DNA of 64,000 nt from Staphylococcus sp. MI 10-1553 (GTDB lineage Bacteria; Bacillota; Bacilli; Staphylococcales; Staphylococcaceae). The DNA is taken from contig NZ_CP048279.1 of assembly GCF_010365305.1 (NCBI RefSeq), positions 682,001 to 746,000 on the forward strand. The letters are read 5' to 3'. Position numbers and translations under genes: made by a program. Each line of letters starts with the position of its first letter. The stretch's first letter is position 1. Shown piece after piece: positions 56,739 through 64,000 of the stretch. A model generated the notes under the pieces. The model was not told the DNA's origin. It did no database searches and worked only from the letters and a program-made list of their open reading frames with translations.

Positions 56739-56958
56739 TGTTATACTCCTCCCTTTGAGTTAGTAAAATAGAAAGGGCTTTCAATCCCATACTAAACTAT
56801 TGTACTTTTTTTAAAGACAAAAATCTATATAAAAATCAAATTGAGTGTGATTGTTCGAAATTAGTGGATATATGCTTTTAATATAGTCAGTAGTTGATAA
56901 TTGGGTTGTATCACCATTTTTGAGTGTTCAGCATACTTTCAATTCATTAATGATCTCT

Positions 56959-57783
56959 TTACTGATGTTCTTCGCGATATTGGGTCGCCGTGACACCAAA
57001 ATGTTTTTTAAATGCTCTCGAGAATAACAACGGGTCTTTATAACCGACACGATCTGCAATTTCTTGGCTTTGCAAATCCGTTTCCTTGAATAATTGTGAT
57101 GCGTAATACATCCGAATATGAATTAAATAATGTTGTGGGGATTGATCGATGTGCTTTTTGAACATTTTATACAGGTAACTACGGCTGACATTGACGTGCT
57201 TGGCAACATCATTAATCGAAATCGCATGCATATAATTGTCATTAATATAACGAATCGCTTCTCTGACGTTAGAATATTTTTCATTTTTAACGACATGAAA
57301 CGGTTTGGGAAAATGTTGATGTAGCTTATACAGGAGTTCGTATAAATCACGCATATGTAGAATATCATCAGAGTTTTCTGTGGCGTATTCAATGGAACGA
57401 TGACACATCCGATAAATGATTTGGCGAATTGCGTTCGTTTGTTGATTTTGAATGACGCGTGTTTCATATAAAGACGTACGATTTAAATAATCAAAAACGA
57501 GTTTCCCGCTAAAACCAACCCAATAATACGTCCACGGTTCGTCCAAAGTTGATTCATAGTGCACTTTCATGCCACGACAAAGTAAGAAGAGGTCACCCGG
57601 TTTCAATGTATACTTTTTTTGATTATATGTCAGCGTGCCCGTCCCAGACATGACGACATGGAGCACAGCTGGCTTGGTCACCTCATATTGATAACCCCCT
57701 TGAGGCGTTCCGATTTCAATGCCACATTCATCAATATTGGCTTCAAATTGATTCTTTTTATACATTTTCCAGAGTAATTGCAT
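56959..57783 (-). CDS. AraC-family regulator with cupin sensor domain
   Basis: 274 residues. An N-terminal cupin (about 20-150; LHVVMSGTGTLTYNQKKYTLKPGD-like strand region, split here as LHVVMSGTGTL and YTLKPGDLFLL) is typical of sugar-responsive AraC proteins such as MsmR. C-terminal double HTH at 175-272: ISINDVAKHVNVSRSYLYKMF and SQEIADRVGYKDPLLFSRAF. GGGGTGGGAT precedes the start. Divergent from the GH2-like gene, which it probably regulates. Confidence 0.87.
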   Translation of the reverse strand: MQLLWKMYKKNQFEANIDECGIEIGTPQGGYQYEVTKPAVLHVVMSGTGTLTYNQKKYTLKPGDLFLLCRGMKVHYESTLDEPWTYYWVGFSGKLVFDYLNRTSLYETRVIQNQQTNAIRQIIYRMCHRSIEYATENSDDILHMRDLYELLYKLHQHFPKPFHVVKNEKYSNVREAIRYINDNYMHAISINDVAKHVNVSRSYLYKMFKKHIDQSPQHYLIHIRMYYASQLFKETDLQSQEIADRVGYKDPLLFSRAFKKHFGVTATQYREEHQ

Positions 57784-57917
57784 TTATCCCACCCCACAAA
57801 CTTTATATATGGAAACATTTTAACATATACAGTGACGATTGGTATATATTCTCTTAAGGTCTAAAGTGTTAAATTAAAAGCACAAAAAAATATATATTTT
57901 AATACTGGGGTGATGAG

Positions 57918-58715
57918 ATGAACCAGCATTTGAAAAAGATAGAAATGCGAATTAATCAATATCAATTAACGAAAAGAACGCGTTATATTCCGTACATGAG
58001 TCATCATGTATTTGCGATACCATATATCAAATTTTTAAGTCATGCGGTAACACCTTTAAATCAACAATGGCACTATCAAGCTGAAAATGGCTTCAGGAAT
58101 CCATTAACGGATAAAGATGAAACGTCGTATTTGCACTACGTACGTTCTTTTATGATTGAAGATTTTGATACCAGTAAAGATTATCATTTAAATGTTGAAG
58201 GGGTACAGCAACCTTTTATGATTTATATGAATCAAAGTTATGTTGGCACGGTAAATGGCAATGAAGGGCATATCGAGTTTGATATGACACATGCTGTTAA
58301 TGGAGCAATGAATGAGATTGAACTGGTGCCAACAGAAACGACGACCGAAGCGATGATGTCGCAACAACAAAATCCATTTCAAGATATGTATGTACTCGAA
58401 AGGGCAAACGATCGTATTGTAAACTATTCAGTTAATGTGAGTCAAAATACACGTGGTGATATCAGTGTGCGTATTCAAATTCAAGATATCGAGGGTGCCC
58501 CGTTAATCAGCTATTTATTACAAAACGAACAGCACGTCACATTCGCCAAAGGGTTAATGGACATCGATAGCAGTTACCATTTAGTCATTCCAGCACATTT
58601 AGTAGAACAACAAGGGAAACATTTTACATTGTTTTTAGAGACCGAAGATGAAACGATTGCACATTATATTGACTCAAACGGTGAACATGAGCCGATCAAT
58701 GTTAAAACAGTTTAA
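57918..58715 (+). CDS. Stand-alone GH2-type sugar-binding-domain-like protein
   Basis: 265 residues with no catalytic glycosidase part. The stretch FMIYMNQSYVGTVNGNEGHI, followed by EFDMTHAVNGAMNEIELV, is the jelly-roll signature of the N-terminal domain of family 2 glycosidases (LacZ type), where it reads roughly V-x-N-G-x-x-V-G...F-D-T...N. The second half looks like the following Ig-like domain (SVNVSQNTRGDISVRIQIQD). No signal peptide, so cytoplasmic. It may be a truncated beta-galactosidase relative or a sugar-binding accessory. Confidence in the fold is moderate. Confidence 0.55.
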   Translation: MNQHLKKIEMRINQYQLTKRTRYIPYMSHHVFAIPYIKFLSHAVTPLNQQWHYQAENGFRNPLTDKDETSYLHYVRSFMIEDFDTSKDYHLNVEGVQQPFMIYMNQSYVGTVNGNEGHIEFDMTHAVNGAMNEIELVPTETTTEAMMSQQQNPFQDMYVLERANDRIVNYSVNVSQNTRGDISVRIQIQDIEGAPLISYLLQNEQHVTFAKGLMDIDSSYHLVIPAHLVEQQGKHFTLFLETEDETIAHYIDSNGEHEPINVKTV

Positions 58716-58732
58716 ATAAAGTATCATTTGAA

Positions 58733-58772
58733 AGCGTATCGAGGTGATGAAAGCCTGGTACGCATTTTTTTT
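58733..58772 (+). terminator. Terminator after GH2-like gene
   Basis: GCGTATC and GGTACGC arms with a 16-base loop and T8 run. Confidence 0.75.
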
Positions 58773-58907
58773 GCTTTTGAGTAGAGGCAAACAGACGTAC
58801 CAAAGAATTTAACATAGTACCTTGCAATGTATAATAGTGTGTGCTATTTTATATTTGAGTATTATACATTGATTAGTACTGATTAATGTATTCATGGAGG
58901 TGCAACA

Positions 58908-59228
58908 ATGAACATCCAATTCAAAAAAGGTGCGTTAGAGATGATTGTACTGTTGATTATTAAAAAGGAGCCCCAGTATGGCTACTCACTCGTACAAAAT
59001 ATTTCTAAGCATATGATGATTGCTGAAGGTACGGTTTATCCGTTGTTACGTCGGCTTGTTAAAGAAAGCTGTTTGACGACGTATTACGAACCCTCAACTG
59101 AAGGACCTGCGCGTAAATATTATGAACTCACACCTGAAGGAAATCAACGGTTACAACAATTGAAATCAGAATGGCATGAATTTGTCAGTATCGTGAAAAT
59201 TTTTATCGAGGAGAGTGAATGCGAATGA
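58908..59228 (+). CDS. PadR-family transcriptional regulator
   Basis: 106-residue winged-helix protein of the short PadR type. Core YGYSLVQNISKHMMIAEGTV, then YPLLRRLVKE and wing GPARKYYELTPEGNQRL. GGAGGTGCAAC precedes the ATG. First gene of a three-gene operon with DUF1700 and DUF4097 proteins, a common arrangement where PadR autoregulates in response to envelope stress. Confidence 0.9.
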   Translation: MNIQFKKGALEMIVLLIIKKEPQYGYSLVQNISKHMMIAEGTVYPLLRRLVKESCLTTYYEPSTEGPARKYYELTPEGNQRLQQLKSEWHEFVSIVKIFIEESECE

Positions 59229-59782
59229 CAAAAGCAGAATATTTGAATACCCTTTATCAATACTTAAAGGGCATGTCAGAATCAGAAAAGCGAGACATTG
59301 TGGCTGAATATGAAAATCATTTTATTGAAGGATTACGTGATGGTAAATCTGAACAAGAAATCATTGGGATGTTAGGTGCACCGAAAGAGATGGCACGTGC
59401 TATAAATGCAGAAAGTGCTGTGAATCATGCTGAAGAGAGTCAGAAAACATCGAATATCACACAAGCCCTTGTCACTGTCATAGGACTCAGTGTACTGAAT
59501 TTTATATTAATTACAGGTCCATTGATGATCGTCCTCGGTATCCTTTTAAGTATCGTCCTGACGAGCATTGCCTTTCTGATGACACCATTCGCCTTAGTTT
59601 TTAAATATTACGCTTTATCCGAAGCCATCCTCATTGAAGATGTGTTTGCGGTTGTCGGTTGGTTCGGATTGGGGCTAATTATGATTGTGTTATTATTTTT
59701 TATCCTCAAATGGAGCTATATCGGATTTGTAAAATATTTAAAATGGAACGTTAAACTGGTGAAAAGAGGTGTAAGTGCATGA
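59219..59782 (+). CDS. DUF1700 (HAAS-domain) membrane protein
   Basis: 187 residues. The N-terminal HAAS helical domain (YLNTLYQYLKGMSESEKRDI, then EYENHFIEGLRDGKSEQEII and LGAPKEMARAI) is followed by three membrane helices. Overlaps padR by 10 bases if ATG 59219 is the start (ATG 59225 possible). HAAS proteins pair with PadR regulators and may modulate them or an envelope complex. Confidence 0.87.
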   Translation: MRMTKAEYLNTLYQYLKGMSESEKRDIVAEYENHFIEGLRDGKSEQEIIGMLGAPKEMARAINAESAVNHAEESQKTSNITQALVTVIGLSVLNFILITGPLMIVLGILLSIVLTSIAFLMTPFALVFKYYALSEAILIEDVFAVVGWFGLGLIMIVLLFFILKWSYIGFVKYLKWNVKLVKRGVSA

Positions 59783-60594
59783 AACGTGCATTGTTCTTTG
59801 TGTTTTTAATCGGTTGTGTGATGTTTGTAGTCGGACTTGCTGGCACAGTTTATTACACATTTTTTCATGACCAACTCGACCATGAGCCCACACAAAAAAC
59901 TTATGAGACGGATGGGATAAAAAAGTTAGCGCTAGATATTAAAGACAGAGATGTGACTTTTGTCAAAGGCGATACATTGAAAATTAAAGGTGACATATCA
60001 GATGAAGACCACCTAAAAGCTGTGAAAAACGGGAATCAAATGAACGTATCGATTTCCAGTGATAGACGTCAAGCAATCTCAATTCATCTCAATCCGTTTC
60101 GTCTTTTAGATAGAAAGAAACTTATCATTACTATACCTACTTCACAAATTGATCAAGTGACGTTGAATGGGACAGATACAAATATGACTGTAGATGCACT
60201 GGAACTAACGAGTTTAACTTTGAATTTAACGAGAGCAGTTTTGTATGTTGATGACAGCCATATTCAACAATTCGATACGACAATGAATTACGGCACTTTG
60301 TATACTGAACATACTGACTTTAAAAAGGTGACTGCTAAAGTAGATGCTAGTGATGTCACTTTAGGAGATGCGCCACAAGATATTCCGATGTCTTGGGAGA
60401 TTAATAATGGTACTGTGGATGTCACATACAAAGGTCAACTTTCGAACACGGCATTTCATATAGACGGGGACGAAGGAGAGGTCGACTTAGAAGGTGTTGA
60501 AGGATTGAACAGTAATAAAGTGGGCCGTGGTGATTATAAAGTCGATATTAAAGTTGAAAATTACGGTGATGCCACATTTACAGCGTATGACTAA
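59779..60594 (+). CDS. DUF4097-type beta-strand repeat protein, membrane-anchored
   Basis: 271 residues. N-terminal membrane anchor (about 5-28, FFVFLIGCVMFVVGLAGTVY) followed by an extracytoplasmic beta-helix-like DUF4097/DUF4098 region with repeated short strands (TVNG/TDTNMTVDALELTSLTLN, DDSHIQQFDTTMNYGTLY). ATG overlaps the DUF1700 stop by four bases. In other Firmicutes this trio is linked to cell-envelope stress, like LiaG. Confidence 0.85.
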   Translation: MKRALFFVFLIGCVMFVVGLAGTVYYTFFHDQLDHEPTQKTYETDGIKKLALDIKDRDVTFVKGDTLKIKGDISDEDHLKAVKNGNQMNVSISSDRRQAISIHLNPFRLLDRKKLIITIPTSQIDQVTLNGTDTNMTVDALELTSLTLNLTRAVLYVDDSHIQQFDTTMNYGTLYTEHTDFKKVTAKVDASDVTLGDAPQDIPMSWEINNGTVDVTYKGQLSNTAFHIDGDEGEVDLEGVEGLNSNKVGRGDYKVDIKVENYGDATFTAYD

Positions 60595-60703
60595 AGGTGT
60601 TTATTCACTGTAAAAGATGAAGCGGTATGATTTCTTTTATAGTAAAAAGCAGATGACTAAGCATAAAAAACGTATCTATTCATAAAAAAATAATACGCGA
60701 AAC

Positions 60704-60745
60704 TTGTCAAAGTGATATAAAAGTGTATAATCCTTATCATGATAA
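60704..60745 (+). promoter_or_regulatory. Promoter and palindromic operator of NhaC-type gene
   Basis: TTGTCA (60704-60709), 16-base spacer, TATAAT (60726-60731), then the perfect 12-base palindrome TTATCATGATAA (60734-60745) near +1. A repressor site in this position is likely. It is AT-rich like Fur or PerR sites but does not match either consensus well. Confidence 0.55.
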
Positions 60746-60766
60746 TAAGATATTGAGGGGAAAGAC

Positions 60767-62107
60767 ATGTCTAAAGAATTAAGAAGTCAAAAACAATATG
60801 GTGCACTCGCGCTATTACCATTAGTCATCTTTTTAGTATTATACATTGGTGTGGGGCTCGTCTTTACAATGCTCGGCACAAAAGATGCGTTTCAACTATT
60901 ACCGCGACATGTAGCGATTTTTATTGCGATTGTCATTGCATGGACGTGCTACGATCGTAAAACACCAATCACGCAAAAAGTTAAAATATTTACGGAAAAT
61001 GCAGGTGCTTCAGGTATTGCAGAACTTGGACTGATTTTACTATTGGCAGGTGGTTTTGCCAGCGCGGCGTCAGCAATGGGTGGTCAAGAAGCGATGGTCA
61101 ACTTGGGGCTATCTATTATTCCACCAAATTTGTTGATTCCTGGTATTTTTGTGATGAGTGCTTTCGTAGCAACATCAATAGGGACATCAACAGGAACACA
61201 AGCCGCTTTTATTCCTATTGGGGTTGCTGTTGCTCAAGCGGCAGACTTAAATGTAGCGGCTGCTGCAGCTGCAGTAATTGCAGGGGCTTACTTTGGTGAT
61301 AACTTATCTATTATTTCTGATACGACGATTGCAGCAACAACAGGTGTAGGTGCGAAGATGAAAGACAAGTTTAAAGCGAATTTTCTTATCGCACTTCCTG
61401 CAGCGATAATCACTTTTATTATTTATGCCGTTGTTGGTGGGACAGGGCATATTAAAGGTGATTTAAGTTTTAATTTTATTGATGTGATTCCATATTTATT
61501 TGTACTCATTGCGGCTATTGCTGGGATGAACGTCATGCTCGTGTTAATTTCAGGGACGGTTTTAACTGGTATTATTGGTGTCGCACGAGGGAATATTGGG
61601 GTCTTTGAATGGACTTCTAAAATTGGAGAAGGAATGGAAAGCACGTTCTCTATATTCCTTATCGCTTTCTTAATTTCAGGTTTAGTCGCTTTAATTCGAT
61701 ACTATGGCGGTATTGACTGGATTGTAGAAACGATGAAAAAACGTGCAAATGGACCGAAAAGTGCTGAATACGCGATGAGTTTTCTATCGGGTCTGTTGTC
61801 TGCGGCTTTAGTGCATAATGTGGTCGCAATTATTATTTCAGCGCCTATCGCTAAAGAACTCGGCCAAATGTATAAAATTGCGCCAAAACGGATGGCCAGC
61901 TTGTTAGACATTTTTGCTGCCAGTGCATTGATGGTGTTGCCACATGACAGCGGGATGTTAATGGCTGAACAATTCGGTCATGTATCTTATTTTGAAGTAT
62001 TGAAGTTTTCATACTATCCACTCATTTTAATTTTATGTGCGGTCATTTCAATTCATATTGGTATGTTTAGAAAGCAAAAAAACAATACTGTCGATGAACA
62101 AGTATAA
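60767..62107 (+). CDS. Na+/H+ antiporter NhaC-family protein
   Basis: 446 residues, about 11-12 helices. Conserved blocks: LLLAGGFASAASAMGGQEAMV, IGTSTGTQAAFIPIGVAVAQ, AGAYFGDNLSIISDTTIAAT and LPHDSGMLMAEQFGHVSY. The GDNxSIISDTT motif is the NhaC signature. It may exchange Na+ or organic solutes for H+; several relatives turn out to carry amino acids. GAGGGGAAAG precedes the ATG. Confidence 0.87.
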   Translation: MSKELRSQKQYGALALLPLVIFLVLYIGVGLVFTMLGTKDAFQLLPRHVAIFIAIVIAWTCYDRKTPITQKVKIFTENAGASGIAELGLILLLAGGFASAASAMGGQEAMVNLGLSIIPPNLLIPGIFVMSAFVATSIGTSTGTQAAFIPIGVAVAQAADLNVAAAAAAVIAGAYFGDNLSIISDTTIAATTGVGAKMKDKFKANFLIALPAAIITFIIYAVVGGTGHIKGDLSFNFIDVIPYLFVLIAAIAGMNVMLVLISGTVLTGIIGVARGNIGVFEWTSKIGEGMESTFSIFLIAFLISGLVALIRYYGGIDWIVETMKKRANGPKSAEYAMSFLSGLLSAALVHNVVAIIISAPIAKELGQMYKIAPKRMASLLDIFAASALMVLPHDSGMLMAEQFGHVSYFEVLKFSYYPLILILCAVISIHIGMFRKQKNNTVDEQV

Positions 62108-62140
62108 CGGTGCCATATCGGTGTAATGAGGTGTATAGCA

Positions 62141-62175
62141 AGAGGCTGGGACATTATGTTTTCCCAGCCTCTTTC
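62141..62175. terminator. GGCTGGGA-type terminator
   Basis: AGAGGCTGGGA (62141-62151) pairs perfectly with TCCCAGCCTCT (62162-62172), then TT. It separates the convergent antiporter and glycosylase genes. Confidence 0.8.
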
Positions 62176-62190
62176 CTACTTTTTAAAACT

Positions 62191-62799
62191 TTACCGCCAA
62201 GTTTCCTCAATAGGCCACATCTCACTTTTTCGCCTATGTGATACATAAGGATTCCCTTTAACACTATAACGTAAATGGGCAGCTGTCCAATCGCCTTTAT
62301 GCGGAATACCGATACGCGGTCCGACTTCGATTTCTCGTGGAAACTTCCGATTTTTCGTATCAATTTTTAAACGCCCTATATTCAACTGACTGCCATCAAT
62401 AGAACGAGGAATTTGCATCGCAGCGGTTAACTTTCCAGGTCCATTCGTTAACGCATAACCTTGTCGACCTCGATTATGCTGCATCATTTCAATACCTGCT
62501 TCAGGTTGAATGGCACGAATGAGCACACCTTCTGGAATGCCTTTTTCTTGTGTAACAAAATTGATGAGCAAGTGACGGTGCATGACATGTGCATAAATTG
62601 TTCCGCCCTGTTGATAGAGTGATTCTACTTTCGGTGTGCGACGTCCTTGATAACCATGTGCAGCCTGATCTTTGAAACCTAAATATGCTTCTGTTTCGAC
62701 AATATAGCCACTATAGGTCATTTCTGGTGTTTCATAAATCAATTGAACTCCAAGTAAGTTTTGAGCGGTTTGAATCGTCGGTGGATGAATAAAATCCAT
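62191..62799 (-). CDS. 3-methyladenine DNA glycosylase (MPG/AAG type)
   Basis: 202 residues. MPG-family blocks: [20 protein letters not shown] (catalytic Glu in VETEAY), [50 protein letters not shown] and [10 protein letters not shown]. It starts base excision repair by removing alkylated purines. GGAGGCGAC precedes ATG 62799. Full length for bacterial members. Confidence 0.93.
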   Translation of the reverse strand: MDFIHPPTIQTAQNLLGVQLIYETPEMTYSGYIVETEAYLGFKDQAAHGYQGRRTPKVESLYQQGGTIYAHVMHRHLLINFVTQEKGIPEGVLIRAIQPEAGIEMMQHNRGRQGYALTNGPGKLTAAMQIPRSIDGSQLNIGRLKIDTKNRKFPREIEVGPRIGIPHKGDWTAAHLRYSVKGNPYVSHRRKSEMWPIEETWR

Positions 62800-62984
62800 A
62801 GTCGCCTCCGTTTAATTTAAGTATATGTTGCTATTTTACAGGAAATCTCTATTACATTCCACACACGTCATACGATGTAACTTGACGGAAAAACGATATA
62901 AAAATTATTTATATAGTATAGCAATAAAAATTGAGTATGGTAGACTAGAAGAGAAATACAACTTATTTAAGGAGGTCATTGAAT

Positions 62985-63665
62985 TTGGAGACACCTAAAG
63001 TAGGATTTGTTGAAGCTTTTAAATTATTTTGGACAAACTATGTTAATTTTAAAGGGAGAAGTCGTCGGAGTGAGTATTGGTGGGTGATGTTATGGCACGT
63101 CATCATCATCGTCCCAGCGTTCATATTAGGCGTTATTTTATTATTCGTTCCAATTTTAGGTTGGATTATTTCAGTCATTTTGTTTATCGCGATTGGTTTA
63201 TATTCACTCGCAACAATTATTCCGAATCTTGCATTAACAGTGAGACGGTTTCATGATGTCGGTTTTTCTATGCTGATTCCGATTTTATCGTTCATTGTAG
63301 GTATTATTTACAATATCGCCAGTGCTTTCACACAGCAAGATACGTTATTCCAAGATGAATCGACATCGACTAAAGTGAGTATTGTGAGTGAATTTGCATT
63401 TATTCCGGACTGGATTGCATACACGTTAATGGCGATCAGTATCATTTTAAGCTTAGTGACGTTTATTGTTTGTTTATTGGATAGTAAAGAACAAGACAAT
63501 CAATACGGACCATCACCGAAATACGGTCGTCAATATGTAGGTCATCATCGAGATAATGGCGGTATGGCGTATCAACATGATAATCGCAATGACACAATGA
63601 CGCAACAAGATGAACTACGGGATATTGAAGAAACGGAAAAGAAAGACGATCCATATCGTTATTAA
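62985..63665 (+). CDS. DUF805 membrane protein
   Basis: 226 residues. GRSRRSEYWWVMLW is the DUF805 signature, followed by several helices and LALTVRRFHDVGFSMLIPI, then a polar C-terminal tail rich in H, D, N and Q. I start it at TTG 62985 because the perfect AAGGAGGT site (62969-62976) is 8 bases before it; TTG 62979 would leave only 2. Function unknown; relatives are small inner-membrane proteins. Confidence 0.85.
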   Translation: METPKVGFVEAFKLFWTNYVNFKGRSRRSEYWWVMLWHVIIIVPAFILGVILLFVPILGWIISVILFIAIGLYSLATIIPNLALTVRRFHDVGFSMLIPILSFIVGIIYNIASAFTQQDTLFQDESTSTKVSIVSEFAFIPDWIAYTLMAISIILSLVTFIVCLLDSKEQDNQYGPSPKYGRQYVGHHRDNGGMAYQHDNRNDTMTQQDELRDIEETEKKDDPYRY

Positions 63666-63678
63666 TAAACGCAGTATA

Positions 63679-63717
63679 AAGACTTTTGCAGTAATGATGC
63701 TGTAAAAGTCTTTTATT
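63679..63717 (+). terminator. Terminator after DUF805 gene
   Basis: AAAGACTTTTGCAG pairs with CTGTAAAAGTCTTT (one mismatch), followed by T-rich sequence. Confidence 0.75.
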
Positions 63718-63953
63718 ATATCGACGCATCCAATAAATAGTAAAAATTCATGATTAACTCGTCATATCGGTAATGGTTATGATGAGCGCGGAGATTCATT
63801 TAAAAGGGTAGGATTTTGAGTTATACATCCGTAGCTCTATTGGTTATATCGAGGTTTTGTAATTTAAATACGTCATTTTGACAAATATACTTGTCATTTT
63901 GTTGTGAATAAGATATATTCAATGTAAGCGTAAAAAAGAAGGAGTGTGCAGCG

Positions 63954-64000
63954 ATGTCATTGAAAATTGAGCAAGTCACGAAGAAATTTGGTCAATTTAC
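63954..64000 (+). CDS. ABC transporter ATP-binding protein, 5' end only
   Basis: Only 15 codons are in the window. ATG 63954 follows AAGAAGGAG and the product begins MSLKIEQVTKKFGQF, the usual opening of ABC ATPases (I-x-x-V-x-K-x-F-G). Everything beyond lies outside the window. Confidence 0.65.
   Translation, partial: MSLKIEQVTKKFGQF

Overview
The window comes from a Gram-positive, low-GC chromosome and is almost certainly Staphylococcus. Recognisable staphylococcal loci occur in an order I know from S. aureus: narHJI-nreABC-narT, an Rsp-type AraC regulator, the heme-linked reductase IruO, lactate permease, mqo, hssRS/hrtBA, tcaRA, fni and gltS. Gene loss and an unfamiliar dispersed repeat suggest a coagulase-positive animal species such as the S. 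intermedius group rather than S. aureus. That species guess is inference.

Layout. 1-3876: end of the nitrate reductase operon and the O2/nitrate-sensing NreABC system. 3877-5692: a gene-poor scar with a copy of a repeat element, a broken zeta-toxin gene and another degraded gene. 5693-15385: nitrate transporter narT, M20 and M42 peptidases, a lactate dehydrogenase-family enzyme, EamA and MFS exporters and small membrane proteins, with two further repeat copies. 15475-18366: Rsp-like regulator and the stub of a deleted sugar PTS gene that still has its operators. 18417-24895: MarR-CorA, a Na/phosphate symporter behind PhoP-like boxes, and a CopCD-YcnI-DUF2871 copper cluster. 24970-36121: acetyltransferases, IruO, sugar porter, quinone oxidoreductase, lipoprotein, lactate permease (Rex-like box), glycosyltransferase and Mqo. 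36283-43778: the heme-toxicity module HssRS/HrtBA, with two related IS200/IS605-type elements, one of which has destroyed an AbgT transporter gene. 43934-64000: ElyC/YdcF protein, TcaR-TcaA (no TcaB follows), TenA, esterase, EIIC-like protein, Fni, a Zur-boxed CobW GTPase, GltS, an AraC regulator divergent from a GH2-like sugar-binding protein, a PadR/DUF1700/DUF4097 operon, an NhaC-type antiporter, 3-methyladenine glycosylase, a DUF805 protein and the first codons of an ABC ATPase.

The genes form a coherent respiratory and redox theme: nitrate respiration (Nar/Nre/NarT), lactate uptake (LctP), malate oxidation (Mqo), heme homeostasis (IruO, HssRS, HrtBA), and metal handling (CorA, copper cluster, Zur GTPase).

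The most unusual signal is a noncoding element of about 295 bp. It has four full copies (3989, 9181, 13177 and 50726) and at least four derivatives in 64 kb, all outside intact genes. Its termini are inverted repeats whose sequence differs between copies but stays complementary within each copy, and internal hairpins show compensatory changes. This looks like a MITE or structured-RNA family. I do not recognise it as a named one.
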